64,000 nucleotides of DNA from Rallus limicola. Taxonomy: Eukaryota; Chordata; Aves; Gruiformes; Rallidae. The stretch covers positions 52,825,762 through 52,889,761 of the forward strand of contig JAKCOZ010000005.1 of the NCBI GenBank assembly GCA_022605955.1, read 5' to 3'. Positions 1 to 11,746 of this stretch are shown in pieces; position 1 is the first letter of the stretch; every line of letters starts with the position of its first letter. The notes under the pieces were generated by a model. It did not search any database. It was not told where the DNA came from and saw nothing but the letters and a program-made list of their open reading frames with translations. The position numbers were made by a program, and so were the translations under genes.

Positions 1-2590
1 ACCATATCCCATGTACTGCTGTCCCTCTTTGCTGGCAAAGCCCCTGAAGGTGCCTGGGGAGGTATGGTAGGGTGGGAAGTGTAGGGCTGGAGCAGCAGCA
101 ATGAACCCCAGCTGCAAAGCAGCACCACATGTCACCAGCTGAAGGAACTGCAGTCAGCGGTGGCTGCTGTAACCCCGATGATGTGTGATTTCTGCTGGTG
201 GGGAAGCTCAGTCAGGCAGCGTCAGGGCTGGGCATTTTTGTCCCATGAACTGTTCTTTCCAGGGGGATAAAACTGCTTGACTGGGGTGATTTTTTTTCTT
301 TCTTAGCCAGTGACTGCAGGTCTTGGAGGGACTTTCCACCTCTCACTGGTTTGGCTAGCAGGTCATGTTCAGCTGCACCTTGGCACTTGCAGGTCTGTCA
401 GTCACTGAACAAGTCCTTGCAAATCCACATTAAGTGATGCCAGCCTGCAGACATGCCTTGCTTGGTACCTACATGATCGTCCTTTTGTCTCCTTTATCCT
501 CCTCCCTCTTCTTTTGTGTTTTTTCCCATCTTTGACCCTCCAGTGGCATCTTGTCTCCCTGTTTGAGGAGAAGCAGCATTGTGCCAAGGAGAAAGTATAA
601 ATATCATCTCTGGAAAGTTGATTTTATCACTATTTGTGCCTGTGCTTTGTTTTGGAGGAGTTGTTTGGTGCTCATTTACCCAGCCTGCCAAGCTATTCCT
701 GTGCTCAGTCAGCACTGGAAACTGCTGTAAATAAGCACAGCTCTGCCTGTCCAGGTAGGAATGTGTGCTGTGAGTCTGTGCTGTGGGTCTGTGCCACAGG
801 AGCAGAGCGTTGCTGTGGTTTTGAAATGCCAGCTTTGATCATGGCACAGCCAGGAGTCCCCTCTGCTGCACCACAGAGGTGCTGGAGATGTTCACCTTTT
901 CCAGTGGAAGGAGATAGGCGCCCTCAGCCCAGGGAGCTATTCCCACTCTTAGCACCTCTCTGCTGGACTATCCAGCCACCCATGCTGACACAATGGGTGG
1001 GAAGGGTGCTGGCACCCTGTGCCACCAAGGAACTTCCTCAGTCTCCACCATGTCATGATGTGGGGATTCATACACCCCACCACCACTTTGTTGTTGTTCT
1101 GGCTGTTTTTCCTCCCTGAACTTTGCTGGTTTTCTATAGGCACCAGACTTGTCCCACCAGCCGCCCTTGGAGCACCACGGCCCATCTGTGATAGCCAAGA
1201 GCAAAGGGGCTGAAGGTGAGGGTGCCCCACACAACGGAGGCACCCATCTGTCTCTGCTAGGAAAGTTGAAGATTTCTTTGCCAACTGGGTACTGTAAAAT
1301 GATGCCCATGCCATGAGCAAGGGTGGAGCCAGCAGGAAGTGTGTGTGTTTTATATATGGGGTGACAGCCTGGATTTGCAGAAGTAAACTTTGGGTCATGG
1401 TTTTGGGAGGTGCTGGGGTTGGGTGGGTTTCTTTGTTTTCCTGTTTGCTTTCTTCCATTGCAGCTCTAGGTCTCATTCAAGAAGTCTGACAGGACAGAAG
1501 GTACCTGTATTCCTATTAATGATGACGGAAAGCCCACCTGTGACCTGAAGCACCATCAGCCTTTCAAAGCCTGAGTCCAGCAAAGCCTGGTGTTGAACAC
1601 AGAAGAAGAAATGGCCCAGAGAAGCTGTGGCTGTCCCTGGATCCCTGGCAGGGTTCACGGCCAGGTGGGATGGGGCTTTGGGCAGCTTGGGCTAGTGGAG
1701 GGTGTCCCCCATAGCAAGGGCGGGTGGAACAAGATGACCTTTAAAATCCCAAACCATCCTGTGAGTCTGTGCGACACCTCTGGGTGCCTCCCCAGGATGA
1801 AGAGCGAGCAAGCCCTCTCCTAACTCCCCGATGGGTGCAATAGCCATGCTGGGCACCCAGGTGCCAAGGCCAGAGCCAAGGTGGTGTGAGCATCCTGGGC
1901 ACCACACCCTGGCACTGTGAAATAAGGGCTAAAAGCAGACCTGCCCTGACTGAGCAAATAGCGCAGGCTATCGGGACATTTAGTCGCTGCCTGGCCATTC
2001 ACCCCTGTTACAATGCTTGGCTGGGAGGGGATTGCATTTCTTGCAACATCCCTCGGTGAGGTAAGGTGAGTTACAGGCAGTATTTGTCTACCGGGACATG
2101 CGGCGAACCACCTGGCTGTTTGTCCTGGCCTCCTGCCTAGCGGATGGTGCAGAACGCTGCTGCTGTCCAGGAGGTACAGAGACCAGTGCTTGCCACAGGA
2201 GGAGGCATCTTGTCAGCTGCAGGAAGCCCAGAGGCCAGTTTTTTGGGGTTCCTGCTATGGAAGCTGCGGTGGAGGAGATCCACCTGCTTGCTGCATTTGC
2301 TGCCTCACTGCATCTGAGGCTGATGCACCGGCGTGGCCAGCAAGTCAAACACTGCAAGCAGCACACATTATTGCTTCCTTGATCAGCTGCTGCTGAATCA
2401 CCCAATATTTGTTCTGATTACGAGGCCCTTCTTATCAGAGCTTTTCACTACTGTGTGCCTCCACTTCCCCCCTTCCTGGCACCCCATGGTCCATCTCCTG
2501 ACCTGCGTGGCTGTATTTGCAAACTGCCAGTGTTTCCATCCCGGCTTGGCATCCTGGCCACGTTCCTGAGGCACGTGTCAGAACTGACTA

Positions 2591-2634
2591 AGGGCTCTGC
2601 CTTGCCATCCCAAAGGCTCTGCCTTGCTATCCCA
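2591..2634. repeat. 22-bp tandem duplication
   Basis: Two adjacent 22-bp copies share the core GGCTCTGCCTTGC and differ at two positions. It looks like a local slippage duplication with no evident function. Confidence 0.8.
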
Positions 2635-3717
2635 GGGGAATTTAGCCACAGCACCCAGCATATTTTGGCTCCAACCCACCCACCCTTTATGTCTGCATCA
2701 CTGCTCCCCTGATGCTCCGCTCCTTCCCACCCCTGGTTTGCAGATCCAAGTTATCAGTGCAAAATGCCACTGATCCCAAGGCATCACCTTGCCAACTGGG
2801 AGCCCAGCAGCCAAGCAGCAGCTGCCCACCATGGAGCCACTGCCTTCAGCACCACAGCGGGCAGGCTGTGAGGCTGCAAGGGCTCAGGCAAAATCCACCC
2901 TTCGGCATGACTCACAGCTTCTGCACCCACTGAGTCAGCCTGGCCTGGCAAACCAACACCCTTGCCAGTTTGCAGTGGCAAATCAATCCCTGATGTTTGG
3001 GAACAGGAATAGGGCAAAATCGTGCAACCACAGTTGTCCAAGAAGCCACAGATGGGTGCTGAGAGGAGACTGCAAATATTTTCCCCAGTTAAATCTCTCC
3101 TGGGGCATTTCTGTCCACTGCAGCATCCGTGATGCCCCCAGCATGCTCTGCTAGCAAACTGTGTCTGGGGTGTGAGGTGAGAGTATCCCAGAGGCTCAGC
3201 CCACCCTGAAATGGGCCCAAACACCACTTGTGTGGACATGCCAGATGTCTTTCCCCTCTACAGGGCAAGAGGGATGGGCTCCTCAGGAGCATGATTCATG
3301 GCTGCTGTCCTTGGGATGGAGGGCATCAGCAGGTTTGTGCGCCAGCCCAGGAGGAGTATGCCTGAATTTTGGATGTGTCCGTTTCCCCTGGGTGAAACCT
3401 CACAGGGAATTTCCAGCCACCCTTGGGGATGGTGGGTGGGTACAGCCATTGCCATATGCTGGTGAGGCTGCTGTGCAGAGCAAATGTTTCGAGAGCCATG
3501 GTCACACCCCTGTAGTGTCCAAGAATTGCCATCAGGGCCTGGGGCTGACCAGAGGCATTGTCATTTTACCTCCCCCCGCTGTCCTTGCCACCCTACACAT
3601 CCCGTTTTTCTCCTGAGCAAGGTGTGGCTGCCTCCTGGCTGGCATCAGTCCACTGCATCCATTAATTTACCCTGCAGCTGATTAAAGCTTCGATCATGGC
3701 AATTATGGGGTGCAGGG

Positions 3718-3729
3718 TATATAAATAGG
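3718..3729 (+). promoter_or_regulatory. Candidate TATA box (TATATAAATAGG)
   Basis: A strong match to a TATA box stands in GC-richer flanks. If used, transcription would start at about 3750 and run rightward. No recognisable coding exon follows, so a non-coding RNA or chance are both possible. Confidence 0.25.
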
Positions 3730-6700
3730 AGGTGCTGAGATGTCCCAGGCTGGGGACAGGTGCTACTTGACCATGTTGGAGAGTATCTGAGGGTATATTC
3801 GGGGCTTGCTTCTGCCTTTTTCATACCACCTCATACTCAGCCTGAGCTGCTGTGTCACCTTCATGGGACAGTGATCTCCAGCAGCCATTTGCTGTGGTCA
3901 GCACTGGACTCGAAGGATTTGTTTATGTCCCTGACTTCGTGCTGTCTTCCTTCCCTGGCAAGAATGTCTGAAGCCACCGGAGAGCCTGGCCCTCCATCTC
4001 AAAGAAGTAAAGGTGTGCCCAGCCCAGCACCAGGGCACTGTGCGTCCCTCTAACATCTCTGGACTTTTGATCTTTTTGCTATTGGTTTTATTTGGATTTT
4101 TCTTTCTTTTCCCCTTACAAGTCAGCTGTCTCTGTGCCATGCTGGCTTCCATTTGGATGAATCCATCCTTTCTTACTGCTGCTCCACCTTCCTACCTCCT
4201 GGAGCTAGAGAGTGGTTGAGACACGGCATTCATGTGCATATACATGTTGTATACGGAGAGGTTCTCTATTCATCTTAAATGTACTTTGATCAGAAAAGTA
4301 GTAAGTTGCTGGCATGAATTACTTTACAAATTTTGCTTTTGTGGAGAGAAGCTCCTTGGCTTGAGCTTTTCCTTCCTAGCAGAAACAAGTTATATCTGAC
4401 AAACTAACCTTGCTGCTTTTGCTCACAAAGCAGTAATTTACTCTTCAAGCAGTGGCATCACAACTTATCACCCCCGCAGCACCATTTACTCAGCAGTGCA
4501 GTTAGCCAGGAAGATAACGTGGGCTGCAAGCAATGGGGTTGCTATCTGCTCTGTACTGCCTGGCCTGACTTTCCTCTTCTTGGTGTATTTTAGGACACAT
4601 AAACTAGTGGGGAAATATTTTTCTTCATGTGAGGAAATTCAAGTCACCGCAGGACCAAATTTATCCCACAGAGTAGCAGCTATGGCTCCCAGTAGATCCA
4701 GTGGAAAATAGTTGTAGTCCAGCAAATTCCACTTCAGCCCATACAGCTGCAGAGCTGTAAAACACTCAGATGTTCCTCTGCACAAAGCTCCTGTAAAGGA
4801 TTCCTGCAGCCTTCACTCCTGACCTGCCCAGCCTCCAGGGCCTCCTGAGCTGAGCCAGGACTTTCCAAAGAAAATCCCGTCAAAAACTCCCCCGTTTCTC
4901 TGGTTGGTGTTTTGTTCAGTGCTCCAATGTGAAAATATTGATTCTGGACTTTGATGCAGCTGCTTTGTATATTTGATGAATTCAGTGGTACCAAAGTTTG
5001 GCCTGAACTGTCCTTGTCTGGTTCCTTTTTTATCTTTTATTGCAGCCTTAAAAGTACAGATGCAGCATAAATCCTCTAGCAAGCCAACATTGCCCGTCTT
5101 GACTACATGCAGTTTTTGGTGTGTGTTCTTTTTCCCTTTTAGCCTCCAGATTGTATTTAAAATGGAAAACTTTAAAGGCCATTTCAGGAGGGTTTTCAAC
5201 ATACACGCATAAACAGGGGAGAGTCAGGCTGAGCTGTTCACTGATTGGAAAAATAACAAAAACCCAAGGACCGTTTGCAGCACCGTGGTGTTTCTGTGGC
5301 AGTCTGGGAGGTGCTGAGCTCTGCTCAAACCAGAGCCAATTGCTTTCCTAGATGCTGAAGGAGCTTTTCCCCAGGGCAGGACTCTGCTTCACCCCTTGGT
5401 GACAATGTTGAGGGATTTGGTACGCAGGCTTCAAATACATGGAGCCAAACTCCTGTTAGCGTGAATTAATGCTGCGAGCATTGGCCCCTCTCTAGCAAGG
5501 CATAACTCATCCCATGACAGGGGGCTGTGGCTCCAACACCAACTCCAGCCATCACTTTTTTTTTCCCAGGCTCAGTGCAAAGGGGGATTCTGGTCCCTGT
5601 GATCCCATAGGACTCGGTGATTCATTTCAGGTTTCATTTCAGCCCATCCCCAGAGGTCTTAGAGGACCAGGGTATAACAAGCCAGCCGGGTGGTTGGGGA
5701 ACTGCAACCTGCTTTCCGTCTCTAACACCAAACTTTAGCTGTTTAATTGTACTGTCTGCTCCCTCCTTCCTTGCCTTGCCATCAGCAAATGAAGCCAAGG
5801 GAAAGGCGTATTCAGCTGCACAAAGCTTTATAGTCTTCTGATCTGCCTCTCGGGCTGGCTGCAGCTTGGCAACCAGGCACAGGGAGACGGGGCCTGCTCC
5901 TGCAGCCTCCACCACCTCTGCCTTTCTCAGGGTCTGATCCAGCCTGGGCATGGTTTCACTCCCAAATCCCCCACAGGAATGAGGTATTTTTAATATTCTC
6001 ATTACATCTACTAATAATTTGAAGAAATGAGACTCAAAGTACACTGGTCACAGATGGAGCTGCCCATAAATTTCTGTGCCTTGGTTTTTTCAGCAGTTTC
6101 TGCGAGAGCAAACCTTTTCAAGGGCTTGAAGCTGAAATGGTTTGTTACAAGGAGTTTGGCCTTCACTAGGCCTCAGCAAGACTATTTTTCTTTTGGTTAA
6201 CGTTGGCTTAACTTGTGCCTGTGCCTGCTCTGACTGTGATTTGGGTGGGAAGTATTTGGAGGTGGTCTGGCCCCATCTTCTGCACCCCACACTCCTCAGC
6301 CTGGTGCTGCCTCCTGCCAAGCAGCCCCAGAAGGGACTCTGATGATGACCTGTTTTGTCAAAGATGCAAATGATCCCACCTGCAGCTCCAAAGCCCTGCA
6401 GCAAAGAGTTCTGTGGACCAAAAAGCCCTTTGCCTTCACTCAGTGGTGTCTGAGTGAGATGCCATGCTGAGCCCAGCTAAAAATTTAACCCTTGGATCCT
6501 TTAACTTGGAAGTAGTTCCTCTGAATCAAAACATTTCCAGAACTTCTTCCGATTGAAAGTGGGCACACTGTGGAAATCTTCATAGCAACTGGGTACCCAT
6601 GCTGAGCCCTGGTCTTCTCCCTCCATTGCATCTCCTGCCGCTGCTCTGCACTGGTAAGGGAGACACATGGCACAAGAGCAGATGAAGAGCTAGCATGCAT

Positions 6701-9700
6701 TTTCTCTTCCAGCTCCCTGTCTGCCATATCAGCACAAATCAACTCATAATTTTGCTGCTTGTCTTGAGGACAAGGTGTCCACAGTGCTGGCCATGAGTGC
6801 CTGCTGACCACCAAAAGTCACCTCTCACAAAGCACCACTGCCCGTGCCAGGGCAGCACGGGAGGACAGGCTGACCTGCCCCACCAGCTCTGCTCCACTTG
6901 ATGCTAGAGGGAAAAAGAGTTGTCCCTTGTCTCCTGCAGCCTGCTCTTATCTCCTCTTGCCAGCATCCTGTCCTCTTACTTGGTTCAAGTCTTTTTAAAA
7001 GGCCAAAAGGCAAACCAGAAGGGGTGGGGATTTCCTCCTGGGCATGGCTTGGAGACAATGTGGGCTGAGCACCTGAGTGTGGCTATTTTGGACACAAAGC
7101 AGACAGATCGAGCAGTACAGGGATGGCTGCTTTTGTGACACGGCCATGTATGCCCAAGGAAGTACTGAAGGTAGATCACAGGCTTCCCACTGAGCCTGGC
7201 AACAGCTCTGAGGAGAAGCTGGAGGGTCTATGCAGCTGCATCGTTGCATTTGGGAGAGAGGGAGGGTAAAACATACAGCTTTCTGTTTCCAGCCTCTTCA
7301 GCTTTCTCCTGGAGCTGGAAGCACTGAAAAGAAAGTGAGGGAGAGGGAAAGAAAACCTTGTCTAAGCGAGTCAAGAGTGTGGCCTCCGAAACTGGGAACT
7401 GTTGTCTTGGTCTTGCGGGAAGCTGCTGCCTGCAGCAGGACTGTCTGTGGTGCACACCTGGCAGCACTGCAGAAGTGTTCTCAGGAGTGTCACAGGACAT
7501 CTTTACTCTCCCCGGCTCATCTTAAAAAGCAAGGAGCTGATAGGAACCTGCCTAGCATGGTGTGCACCAGACCTAGTCCTGCTGCAGCCAGCAGCTTCCC
7601 ATGAGATGAAGAATCTGCCTTGAGCAGCAGCCATGTTCTGCGGGCAGCCTTGCATGGCTGTGGTTCAGGGCAGATATCCCACTACCTTCAGCTTAACCAA
7701 GGGCAGGGGGGCAGAGCTAAACTTCAGATAATCTGCTAAGACTCAGCAAGATCAGCTGAGAAAACTAGCCTGGCTTTCCACTGCTGCCAGTCTGGGCAAA
7801 AGCCGGAGGTGAAGCAGTCCGGGCTCAGACAAAACAGCTCGCTGGGCTTTGTTGCTGGCCTTTGTCTGCCTGTGGGCAGTTTTCCGCAAGGCTGCTTCCC
7901 CCTCTCCCTGTAAAGCTGTGCAAAACTTGCCTATCGTGCAAAATATAAAGGGGTGAGCTGAGAACCTGAGCTCACAAGCCACTAGAACTCAACTCACAGC
8001 AAAGGTGAAGGTTGTTCCTTTCCCCACAGGGGAATTTACCCTCCCTGGGGCAATAATAAAGTGACTGGGGGAAAAAATACTCAAGTTGAAGAGCTTATAG
8101 AGAAATCCCAGAGGCTCTGGGCCACTCGCTCAGGACAGAGGAGCAGGAGCATTTGAAGCTATTTGTACCCTGAGCTAACGCTGTTGATGGGTGTCTTCCT
8201 CACAGCATTTGGTGAAAGAAAGTCTGGAGCTTGTTTTGGCTGCCAGTCTATCCTGGCAGTTTATTTTTAGCTGAGATGGCTTTGTGACAGCGCAATGGTG
8301 TTGCAACACTACAGTTCTTGTTTGTGGTTCCCCTGTACTTCGGGTACTGGAGTAAGTGAAGGCTCCTGACAGGCTCGTTGTGTTAGAAAATGCAGAGATG
8401 TTGCAAGAGGCAGTTCCCTCCCTTGGAGGCAGCGTCTAAAAGACCTGCAGAAGCAGAAAGGAGCTGGCCTTGTGCACAGCCTGCTGCAAAGTGATGCTGC
8501 TGTGGACCTACATCCTCATTCCAGCCCCACAGACTCGCTGTGGCACGAGATGTCTACCTCAACCCCATGTGCCCCAGCATTGCTGTGCACTGCCCGAGAG
8601 ACCCATGGACCTTCTCCTTTGATGGGGTGGTGATGAGAGGCCCCTGCCGTGGGTTACGCCTCCTCCCAGCTCTCCTTCCAGCCTTGCCGTTTCTTGCAAC
8701 CACTAAGGGCTTGCACAACTGCTTAGCTTTCCCCTCCATCCTCTCCATGAGCATGAACCACACCTAGAAGTAGTTTTCCCTACCCTAGCAGTGTCATTGT
8801 GACCGAAGTGACAGTGAGGGGAGCCAACACAGGTCAAAGGAGAAGACAAAGATGAGCTCTGAGGGCTGAAAGGAAATCTAATCCCACAACTCAACACTGT
8901 AACTAAACCTGCTTACAAAAAGCAGACTTCACAGTCCAGCTTCCTACCTGATGCAAGAGAAGAAACATCAAATGAATAGGAATCTGGCCTCCTTGGTTAC
9001 TCTCCCTTCACTTGTGGGTGCTTTATGCCCATGCAAGTACATTGTCTTCTGCCCAGGGTAATACTGAGCAGAGTGCGGTACCTGATCTGCGTCTTTTTAG
9101 GCAACACAGCCTGAGATCATAGCTGTGCTAGCTTGAAATGCCACGTTGTAAATCCCTTCATGTTGGTTCTCTGTCTCCTCCTCAAGTTTTACAGGATGCC
9201 AACAGCTTTCTGCTTGTTTTATGATTTCATGGCTGTTGCTTGACAGATCAATATGAGAATTAATTAATCTTGGCTACAGGGTAGGCAGCAGCTGAGACAG
9301 CTGAAGAGCAAACAAGGTCAGGATTTCAGCAACAGCCCATTTTTGAGAACTTGCTGGGGCTCAAGCAGAGCAGCCTCGTCTCTCTGGCTTTTGTTTGGAT
9401 CGCTGCTCCCTTGCCATGTTTGCAAGTTCTGTCCTGTTGGTGAGGCTGATGTAAAGCCAAACCCAGAAGACTACGGCAGATGACTCTGCTCCATACAGGG
9501 AGCGAGGATTAGGGCAGGGGCAGCGTTTGGCTCAAAAACATACAGTCACTACAAAACAATTATTAACTTAAAATTCCTTTGCCGATGTCCCAACTTCCAT
9601 TTGATGATGTTAAAAGGTCAGAAGGAAAATTAGAGCTTTTTTACCCTAATCCCTTTAAGTGCTAAATTCATGGAAAGCACTTGAACCAACAATTTAGATT

Positions 9701-11087
9701 AAGGCAATAGCTTCAGATGATGGAGAAACTCTGATCCTCAAAGGATGCCTGAATGAAACGTGGCTTTTCAGAATGAGATTGGAATTGTGCTTAGCCTCCT
9801 TTACAAAGATCTTCCTCGTTGGCTTGGTAAGTGAATAATCCACAACTGCCATGCTTATTGCAGTGCTCAGCTCTGCAACATGCCCTTAGATCGCAGCGAA
9901 AGTTTCCAAGCAGTAACAATAAATAGAGTGAAAGAAAGGTCTGTGCCAGTCTCACTGCAAATTAACCTGTTTCCCAAACGAATCACCACTGCTACTAGTG
10001 AACAGCATTTACCAAGTTGATGCTGCTCCTTCCAGTCTTTGGGAGGGCTGAAGTACCCTCTTTTTCCCCCTCTCTGTCCAGGTTTTTCCCAAACTTTCTC
10101 TGGATCTCCAGGACGCAGAGCGAGGATGCCATGAAGGAAAGGAGGGATTCTCTCCCTCTGCAGAAAGGAGCCCAGCGAGTACCAACACAGCAAGACAGCA
10201 GGTACAAAGGCGATCCCAGAAGAGGGCTTGAGGGCAGCGTGACTCCTTTCTCCCCTGACCCCGGCTCCCAGACCCTGCTCCAGCTGAACGCCCTGGGCAC
10301 TAGCAGGCAAAAATCCAGCAGGCTGCGGGATGGTAGATAGGATCTTGTTGAGTTCAGTTGGGTTTTAGCCAGCTTGTTTCCTTGGTGTCTCTGTTGATAG
10401 AAGGGCTTTCACTGCACATACAAGCCTTAGCAGAGACAAAACTCATGTCTCCTCTTTTAACAGGAGAACTGACAGTTATGGTGCTGTCAGCAAAATGTGT
10501 TTTCCATGTACAGCTCTGGGTAGGTAAAGAGCCTGTCCCTGCAGCTGTGCTCAGCAGGCAAGGGGAGCCCCTGTGGACAGGAACCCCGGTTCATGCCCAC
10601 GTAGCCCAGAGTAGCCAGCCAGCCCGCACGGGGGCTGCACCCCAAAAACCAGAGCACCCCTAAAGGCTAAGCTGATGACAAGACCTGTTAGCTTCCCAGA
10701 CAGGTGCCTGTGCTGCTGGCCCGCTGGCAGACCTTTGCTCATCCGTCTGGAGCAGAAGGCACTGGGGTGGAGATGTGGCTTCTCCAAAGACCTGCTCAGG
10801 ACTAGAGAGGAGACCACTCAAAGAGAAGACAATCCTGGACTTTTACACTAAGCCTGGGGGGCGATGGACAGCAGTGTGTAGATTTTCCATGGCACAGCCT
10901 CTGTAAACTGGTAGCTTCACTGTTACTCCTATGTGAGATGGCCCTTTGTAATCTAAGGCACAACAGCTAGCTGTCCTGGTGAAGGAGAAAAGTCCTCTCA
11001 TTAGCAGCAGCAACAGGTTAAATTCCCGTGTACCACTCCAGCACAGCAGTTCCAGCTCTATCCTGAGCCCCTTTGTTACAATTTAAC

Positions 11088-11102
11088 TTTTTTTTTTTTT
11101 TT
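11088..11102. repeat. T15 homopolymer
   Basis: An uninterrupted run of 15 T in AT-rich flanks. It could be the complement of an old poly(A) tail, but no retroposed sequence is recognisable next to it. Confidence 0.85.
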
Positions 11103-11649
11103 GAGTTTTAAATTTTCCTAGGACATTTCTTGTCCTGAAAACAGTTCTGAGAAACATATTTTCCATGACTGGCTCGTTCAGAAATGTTTTTACTGGCCTG
11201 GAATAATTCTTATACAATAAGATTAAGTTTCTCTTGCTGGAAAACTCAGACACTACAAATTTTTAATATCAAAACACAAACAAGTAATAACAAGTAATTT
11301 CCTAAGCAGTTATACAACACAGCATTGGTAGTTTTTCATGGGAAAATGTTTCTTTCCAGCATGTGTGTCTATTTTTAAGGAAAGTAATGGCAAATGGAGT
11401 GAGAGGAAAACACACAGGATAATTACAACCCCCACTTATCAACCCGCTTCTAACTGTTCTTTGGAGTGGTAGGTAAACATGCAAAACACTGAACCACTCC
11501 GTATTTTTATGCTGCTTTGAAGTGTGAGTTCCAAAGAAATTCTAACATGCATCGCTTTGGCATTTCCGTAACTGCCTGGTGTCGGTGTCTTTGGATGGCA
11601 GCCAGCATTTGGCTTTCCAAAAAGAAGTCCAAAGCAGGTGGCCTGGTTG

Positions 11650-11746
11650 CAGATCAACCCCCCTGCCACAGGCAGGGCCACCAACCTTCAGGCCTGGATC
11701 TACACAAGGTTGCCCAGGGCCCCATCCAACCTGGCCTTGAACACTT
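11650..11746 (-). mobile_element. CR1 LINE 3'-end fragment (minus strand)
   Basis: On the plus strand this reads as the reverse complement of the CR1 3' end. It has the blocks CCTGCCACAGGCAGGG, AGGTTGCCCAGGGCCCC and ATCCAACCTGGCCTTGAACA in the order expected of the inverted element. The copy is truncated on both sides and diverged. The tail itself (TGATTCTATG-type repeats) is not seen. CR1 copies are normally 5'-truncated, so a short 3' piece is typical. Confidence 0.85.

Larger units (their letters stand above)
1..11649. other. Intergenic DNA, no gene recognised
   Basis: No coding exon that I recognise lies here on either strand. The open frames are short, overlap one another on both strands and resemble no family I know. 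The composition is moderately GC-rich with little CpG. Contents worth noting are a 22-bp tandem duplication (2591-2634), a TATA-like element (3718-3729) and a T15 run (11088-11102). In other vertebrates PRKCH lies upstream of HIF1A. I looked for its kinase-domain and C-terminal motifs and did not see them, so this is probably the PRKCH-HIF1A intergenic interval, which is an inference from synteny. Confidence 0.6.

Noticed and set aside
7944..7951. TATAAAGG, a second TATA-like motif
   Set aside because: It lacks other promoter context and no transcript-like sequence follows. Such matches are common by chance.
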